In this document: positions 6,124 through 8,724 of the stretch, one piece after another | Layout: each line of letters starts with the position of its first letter | Position numbering within the stretch: position 1 is the first letter of the stretch | NCBI GenBank assembly: GCA_937914815.1 | Contig: CALDMI010000035.1 | Coordinates: 1-8,724, forward strand | Reading direction: 5' to 3' | From: an uncultured Clostridia bacterium | Lineage (GTDB): Bacteria; Bacillota; Clostridia; Oscillospirales; CAG-272 | DNA length: 8,724 bases | The notes under the pieces: model-generated | Seen by the model: the letters and a program-made list of their open reading frames with translations, nothing else | Databases searched by the model: none | What the model was told of the DNA's origin: nothing | Translations under genes and position numbers: made by a program

Positions 6124-6585
6124 ATGAATCTCACGGTCAAGGAAAGAGAACTATTGTCAGATCTTCGCACACAGGAAAAACTCTGTGTCGAGAAGTACGG
6201 GAAATACGAGGCACAGGCGTGTGACCCCGCGCTCCGCGCTCTGTTCTCCTCGGTAAAGTCAGCCGAGGAGGGGCACCTCACAACGGTCGAGCGCGTGCTC
6301 GCCGGGGAGAATGTCACGGCAAAGCCGGCGCCGAGCGCCGAGAGCCAGAAGCTCACGGTGGCACAGTCGACTTGCACGGAGGCGGAAAAGCGCACGGACG
6401 CCTATCTCTGTCAGGACGCGATAGCGATGGAAAAGCATGTGTCCGCTCTCTATGACACGACGGTGTTCGAGAGCGTACAGCCCGCGCTCCGCGATGTGCT
6501 CGGGGCTATTCAGAAAGAGGAGCAGAACCACGGTCAGCAGTTCTATGAGTACCTGGCAATAAACAATATTACCAATATTATGTAA
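6124..6585 (+). CDS. CotF-like spore-coat/ferritin-like four-helix protein
   Basis: 153-residue soluble, helical protein resembling the CotF-type spore coat family of Clostridia (ferritin-like fold). Recognisable features are LLSDLRTQEKLCVEKYGKY near the N-terminus and DAYLCQDAIAMEKHVSALYDT plus IQKEEQNHG in the second half. The exact role is unknown; clostridial relatives are usually annotated as spore coat proteins. The halves are an ungapped internal repeat offset by 85 residues: E18/E103, K19/K104, Y25/Y110, PALR 35-38/120-123, and E48xxH51/E133xxH136. This matches the ligand layout of ferritin-like di-iron sites (inference). ATG 6124 is chosen because AAAGGAG lies 10 bases upstream; an in-frame ATG at 6091 adds 11 residues but falls in a hairpin loop without a ribosome binding site. 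The gene is alone on this strand, flanked by the hairpin upstream and a terminator downstream. Confidence 0.8.
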   Translation: MNLTVKERELLSDLRTQEKLCVEKYGKYEAQACDPALRALFSSVKSAEEGHLTTVERVLAGENVTAKPAPSAESQKLTVAQSTCTEAEKRTDAYLCQDAIAMEKHVSALYDTTVFESVQPALRDVLGAIQKEEQNHGQQFYEYLAINNITNIM

Positions 6586-6598
6586 ATAATTATTTACA
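6581..6598. repeat. Perfect 18-bp AT-rich palindrome overlapping the stop codon of the CotF-like gene
   Basis: TGTAAATAATTATTTACA is a perfect dyad with no spacer and includes the TAA stop of the CotF-like gene. It is followed after 17 bases by a GC-rich terminator hairpin. It may be a protein-binding site, or may be fortuitous AT-rich sequence. As a hairpin it would be weak, having only A-T pairs in its centre. Confidence 0.6.
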
Positions 6599-6615
6599 AA
6601 TCAGAGCAAAAGTGT

Positions 6616-6642
6616 GGCGTCCGGTCGATATGACCGGGCGCC
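6616..6642. terminator. Hairpin terminator between convergent genes
   Basis: GGCGTCCGGTC (6616-6626) pairs with GACCGGGCGCC (6632-6642), 11 pairs including one G-T, around a 5-base loop. It is followed on the plus strand by a moderately T-rich CGTTCATTTAT. On the minus strand it is followed by ACACTTTTGCTCTG. It lies between the CotF-like gene (plus) and the DUF308 gene (minus), so it probably serves both. The T-runs are imperfect, so efficiency is uncertain. Confidence 0.65.
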
Positions 6643-6645
6643 CGT

Positions 6646-6786
6646 TCATTTATACTTTCGGCTTTTTCCACCTGCTTTTTCTGCCTGCCCTCCGGCGTTT
6701 TTTCTGTGCCGGGGGATTTTGCGGGCGGGGCGTCTTTTTTCGGATTTGCTTTGCGGTCGCGCTTTGTTTTGCGGTTGCGCCTTACT
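6646..6786 (-). other. In-frame open extension after the DUF308 stop codon
   Basis: Directly after the TAA of the DUF308 gene, the same frame stays open for 46 codons and ends at TGA (6648-6646), only 4 bases before the terminator hairpin. It would encode a strongly basic tail beginning SKAQPQNKARPQSK, rich in Lys, Arg, Pro and Gln. This contrasts with the acidic end of the DUF308 protein. It could be a tail cut off by a nonsense mutation, a rare readthrough product, or chance: this strand is purine-rich and poor in T, so stops are scarce in every frame. Confidence 0.35.
6745..6780 (-). repeat. Tandem 18-bp repeat, two copies
   Basis: On the minus strand, GCGCAACCGCAAAACAAA (6780-6763) is followed immediately by GCGCGACCGCAAAGCAAA (6762-6745), 16 of 18 bases identical. 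Being 18 bases long, the duplication preserves frame; in the frame continuing from the DUF308 gene the units read AQPQNK and ARPQSK. Confidence 0.75.
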
Positions 6787-7485
6787 TTACTGTCCGTCGC
6801 CGCTGTCGGTTCCGTCCGTGCTGCCCGGGTTGTTGTCCGTGCCGTCGCCCTCGGATTTATCGTCGCTCACATCGGTGAACTCGCCCTCGATATAGGTATC
6901 GTCCGCCTTTTTGTGATTTGAGAACGGGTATTCAAACCCGCTCCGGAGCTGTCCGGAGACAACGGCGCGCACCGCGCGGCTGACGGCGGTGAAGAGAAGC
7001 GCGACGCCGAGGAGGATTGCGGTCGTGCGCTGTACTCCCGAGGGGGAGACTATCAGCCATATTCCGAACACCGTGAGCGCTATTCTGCATACGAGAGTCA
7101 GGGCGAAGGAATATCCCGGGGTGACGATGCGTCTGACGGCTATTCCGTAAATTCCTATAAAGCCGTCGACCACAAGATAAATTCCGGCGATGAGGGTAAG
7201 GAAACGGAATGCGTCCGCCGGGGCTATCGCAAGGACAAGGGCGCAGACGCCGGTGAAGATGTACGCCATTATCGTGGCGGTGAACACCGCGCCGTGTACC
7301 GGTGCGGCAAGGGAGATTATCACGATGTCGGCTATCACATAGACGAGCGTCACGATACCGAGTATCCGGAGCAGGACGTTGAGCGCGCCGACAGGGGCGG
7401 CGACAAAGGCTATGCCGGCTATGAAGAGCAGCGCCGTGAGCACCCAGAAATCGATAAATCCGGTGTTGAGCTTCAGCTTTTTCAA
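6787..7485 (-). CDS. DUF308 (HdeD-like) six-helix membrane protein
   Basis: 232-residue inner-membrane protein of the DUF308/HdeD-like superfamily. In Escherichia coli HdeD is linked to acid stress; the role of clostridial members is unknown. Six hydrophobic spans are visible near residues 11-31, 37-59, 65-88, 93-113, 125-147 and 154-176, in the paired-hairpin pattern of the family. A cytosolic-type acidic, Gly/Asp/Ser-rich tail (about 183-232) begins with DDTYIEGEFTDV. The start is TTG at 7485, supported by AGAAGG 9 bases upstream; no in-frame ATG lies close by. It stands alone: pepT is 125 bp upstream on the same strand, with an AT-rich repeat cluster between, and the convergent CotF-like gene is downstream. 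An in-frame basic open stretch continues after its TAA (see 6646-6786). Confidence 0.85.
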   Translation of the reverse strand: MKKLKLNTGFIDFWVLTALLFIAGIAFVAAPVGALNVLLRILGIVTLVYVIADIVIISLAAPVHGAVFTATIMAYIFTGVCALVLAIAPADAFRFLTLIAGIYLVVDGFIGIYGIAVRRIVTPGYSFALTLVCRIALTVFGIWLIVSPSGVQRTTAILLGVALLFTAVSRAVRAVVSGQLRSGFEYPFSNHKKADDTYIEGEFTDVSDDKSEGDGTDNNPGSTDGTDSGDGQ

Positions 7486-7504
7486 GGTAGAATACCTTCT
7501 TTCG

Positions 7505-7556
7505 TGCTTATTTTTACATGCTTATTTTGTTTAAGTGCCTTTTAAGTGCTTATTTT
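7505..7556. repeat. Cluster of short AT-rich repeats upstream of the DUF308 gene
   Basis: Within the 125-bp gap between pepT and the DUF308 gene, TGCTTATTTT occurs exactly at 7505-7514, 7519-7528 and 7547-7556, offset by 14 and 28 bases. TTTAAGTGC occurs at 7530-7538 and 7541-7549. The cluster is far more AT-rich than the flanks and ends about 10 bases before the DUF308 ribosome binding site. It could hold operator copies or the promoter; no clear -35/-10 pair is seen. Confidence 0.5.
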
Positions 7557-7610
7557 ATGTCGCGGGCGGCGCCGGGGATTTCTGCGGTATGCGCCGTCCG
7601 CCAAGCCCTA

Positions 7611-8723
7611 TCAGCGGGTTTTCTTTGAATATGCGGCGACTATTCCGAGGATTATCTCGGTCGCCTTATCCATTCCCTCTACGGTTATGTGCTCATACGG
7701 ACCGTGGAAGGCGTAGCCCCCGGTGCCGAGGTTCGGGCAGGGGAGACCCATAAACGAGAGGCGCGCGCCGTCTGTCCCGCCTCTGACAGCCTCGATAAAC
7801 GGGATAACTCCGACAGCCTCGGCTGCCTCCCTTGCCACCTCGACAAGGTGCATGCAGGGGGTTATCTTCTCTATCATGTTGCGGTACTGCTCGCGGACGG
7901 TGACCTTTACCTTGTCATGCCCGTACTTTTTCGCCATTTTTTCGCCCGCCGCGCGGAACTCGTCGCACATGTCGGCGAAAACCTTGTTGTCGTGGTCGCG
8001 GATGATGTACTCGAGGGTTGCCGACTCGACGGAGCCCGACATGTGGGTGAGGTGGAAGAAGCCCTCGCGCCCCTCGGTCTTTTCGGGTACTCTGTCCTTC
8101 GGCAGCATGGATATGAACTCCGCGGCAAGGAGAGACGCGTTTACCATTATGTCCTTTGCCGAGCCGGGGTGAACGTTCACTCCGGTAAACTCGACCTTTC
8201 CGGACGCGGCATTGAAGTTTTCAAAGGCTATCTCGCCTTCCTCTCCGCCGTCAACCGTATAGCCGAAGTCGGCGCCGAGGGATTCAAGGTCGATGCAGTC
8301 GGTGCCCTCTCCTATCTCCTCGTCCGGGGTAAAGCAGATGCAGATTTTCCCGTGGGGGAGCCCCTCTTTGATTATCTTTTCCGCGGCGGTCATAATTTCG
8401 GCGACGCCCGCCTTGTCGTCCGCGCCGAGGAGGGTCGTGCCGTCCGTCGTTATGAGCGTCCGCCCCGCGAGGCGCGGGAGGTCCGGGAAGTCCGAGACGC
8501 GGAGAACTCTTCCGCTGTCCCCGAGCGGCAGGTCGCCTCCGTCATAGTTTTCGGTGATTACGGGATTTACCCCCTCGCCGGAGAAGTCCGGCGCTGTGTC
8601 TATATGGGATATGAATGCGATAGCCGGCGCACCCTCGCACCCCGCGCTCGCGGGGATGTGACCGTAGGTGTAGCAGTGGCTGTCGGTTTTCGCGTCGGTG
8701 ACGCCTATTGATATGAGCTCGCG
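7611..8723 (-). CDS. pepT: Peptidase T (tripeptide aminopeptidase), N-terminus cut by window edge
   Basis: Zinc aminopeptidase of the M20B family that releases the N-terminal residue from tripeptides in the cytoplasm, part of peptide nutrition. The 370 residues visible lack about 35 at the N-terminus compared with the usual 405-410; the open frame continues past the right edge. Motifs in order, by fragment residue: FISHIDTAPDFSG (38-49) with zinc-ligand His40 and Asp42, ENYDGGD (58-64), TTDGTTLLGADDKAG (92-106) with the bridging aspartate, TPDEEIGEG (132-140) with the catalytic Glu pair, YTVDGGEEGE (155-164) with Asp158, RGGTDGARLSFMGLPCPN, and GGYAFHGPYEHI (335-346) with the last zinc ligand His340. 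It ends TGA at 7611. All metal ligands appear intact, so it is probably active. No clear terminator follows. Confidence 0.95.
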   Translation of the reverse strand, partial: RELISIGVTDAKTDSHCYTYGHIPASAGCEGAPAIAFISHIDTAPDFSGEGVNPVITENYDGGDLPLGDSGRVLRVSDFPDLPRLAGRTLITTDGTTLLGADDKAGVAEIMTAAEKIIKEGLPHGKICICFTPDEEIGEGTDCIDLESLGADFGYTVDGGEEGEIAFENFNAASGKVEFTGVNVHPGSAKDIMVNASLLAAEFISMLPKDRVPEKTEGREGFFHLTHMSGSVESATLEYIIRDHDNKVFADMCDEFRAAGEKMAKKYGHDKVKVTVREQYRNMIEKITPCMHLVEVAREAAEAVGVIPFIEAVRGGTDGARLSFMGLPCPNLGTGGYAFHGPYEHITVEGMDKATEIILGIVAAYSKKTR

Positions 8724-8724
8724 G

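Noticed and set aside
5958..6395. 145-codon minus-strand frame opposite the CotF-like gene
   Set aside because: It overlaps a gene with family motifs and an internal repeat, crosses the intergenic region, and lacks a ribosome binding site.
6612..6921. Overlapping plus-strand frames of 71-93 codons with Cys/Phe/Arg-rich translations
   Set aside because: They arise from a pyrimidine-rich strand opposite the DUF308 tail region; low-complexity composition and no start signals.
7565..7599. GC inverted repeat (GGCGGCGC with GCGCCG-T-CC) after pepT as a terminator
   Set aside because: Has a bulge and an 18-base loop, and no T-run follows on the pepT strand.
7689..8711. 340-codon open frame on the plus strand
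   Set aside because: Antisense to peptidase T, whose metal ligands and motifs are all in the minus-strand frame; no family resemblance.

Overview
The window is a GC-rich (roughly 60% by eye), gene-dense chromosomal segment. It most likely comes from an uncultured or gut-type member of the Clostridia (Bacillota). The evidence is a YqhQ/DUF1385 membrane protein directly coupled to prmC, a CotF-like (spore-coat type) protein, good AGGAGG-type ribosome binding sites, frequent TTG starts, and clostridial-type GalU, Ddl and PepT. ATA is common for isoleucine despite the high GC. I cannot place it below class level.

Layout. Six genes read leftwards (minus strand) as one probable operon from a promoter near 5955: yqhQ (with an unusually long C-terminal extension), prmC, ddl, murI, rbfA, and galU, which runs off the left edge. 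yqhQ/prmC and ddl/murI overlap by 4 bp; the other gaps are 40-78 bp. Reading rightwards from the same 304-bp divergent intergenic region is a single CotF-like ferritin-fold gene (6124-6585), followed by a hairpin terminator. Converging on that terminator from the right are a six-helix DUF308/HdeD-like membrane protein (6787-7485, minus) and, upstream of it, peptidase T (7611 to the right edge, minus, N-terminus missing).

Functionally the operon mixes cell-envelope precursor supply with translation factors. MurI makes D-glutamate, Ddl makes D-Ala-D-Ala, and GalU makes UDP-glucose. PrmC methylates release factors and RbfA matures the 30S subunit. The role of YqhQ is not established. The rest looks like independent single genes.

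I see no mobile element, CRISPR array, RNA gene or obvious novel multi-gene system. The window is mostly ordinary housekeeping sequence. The points worth a second look are: a hairpin that buries the ribosome binding site of the CotF-like gene; an ungapped internal duplication with two ExxH motifs in that protein; a perfect 18-bp palindrome on its stop codon; a 46-codon in-frame open stretch past the DUF308 stop, containing a tandem in-frame repeat; the YqhQ extension; and an Asn-to-Cys change next to the catalytic cysteine of MurI.
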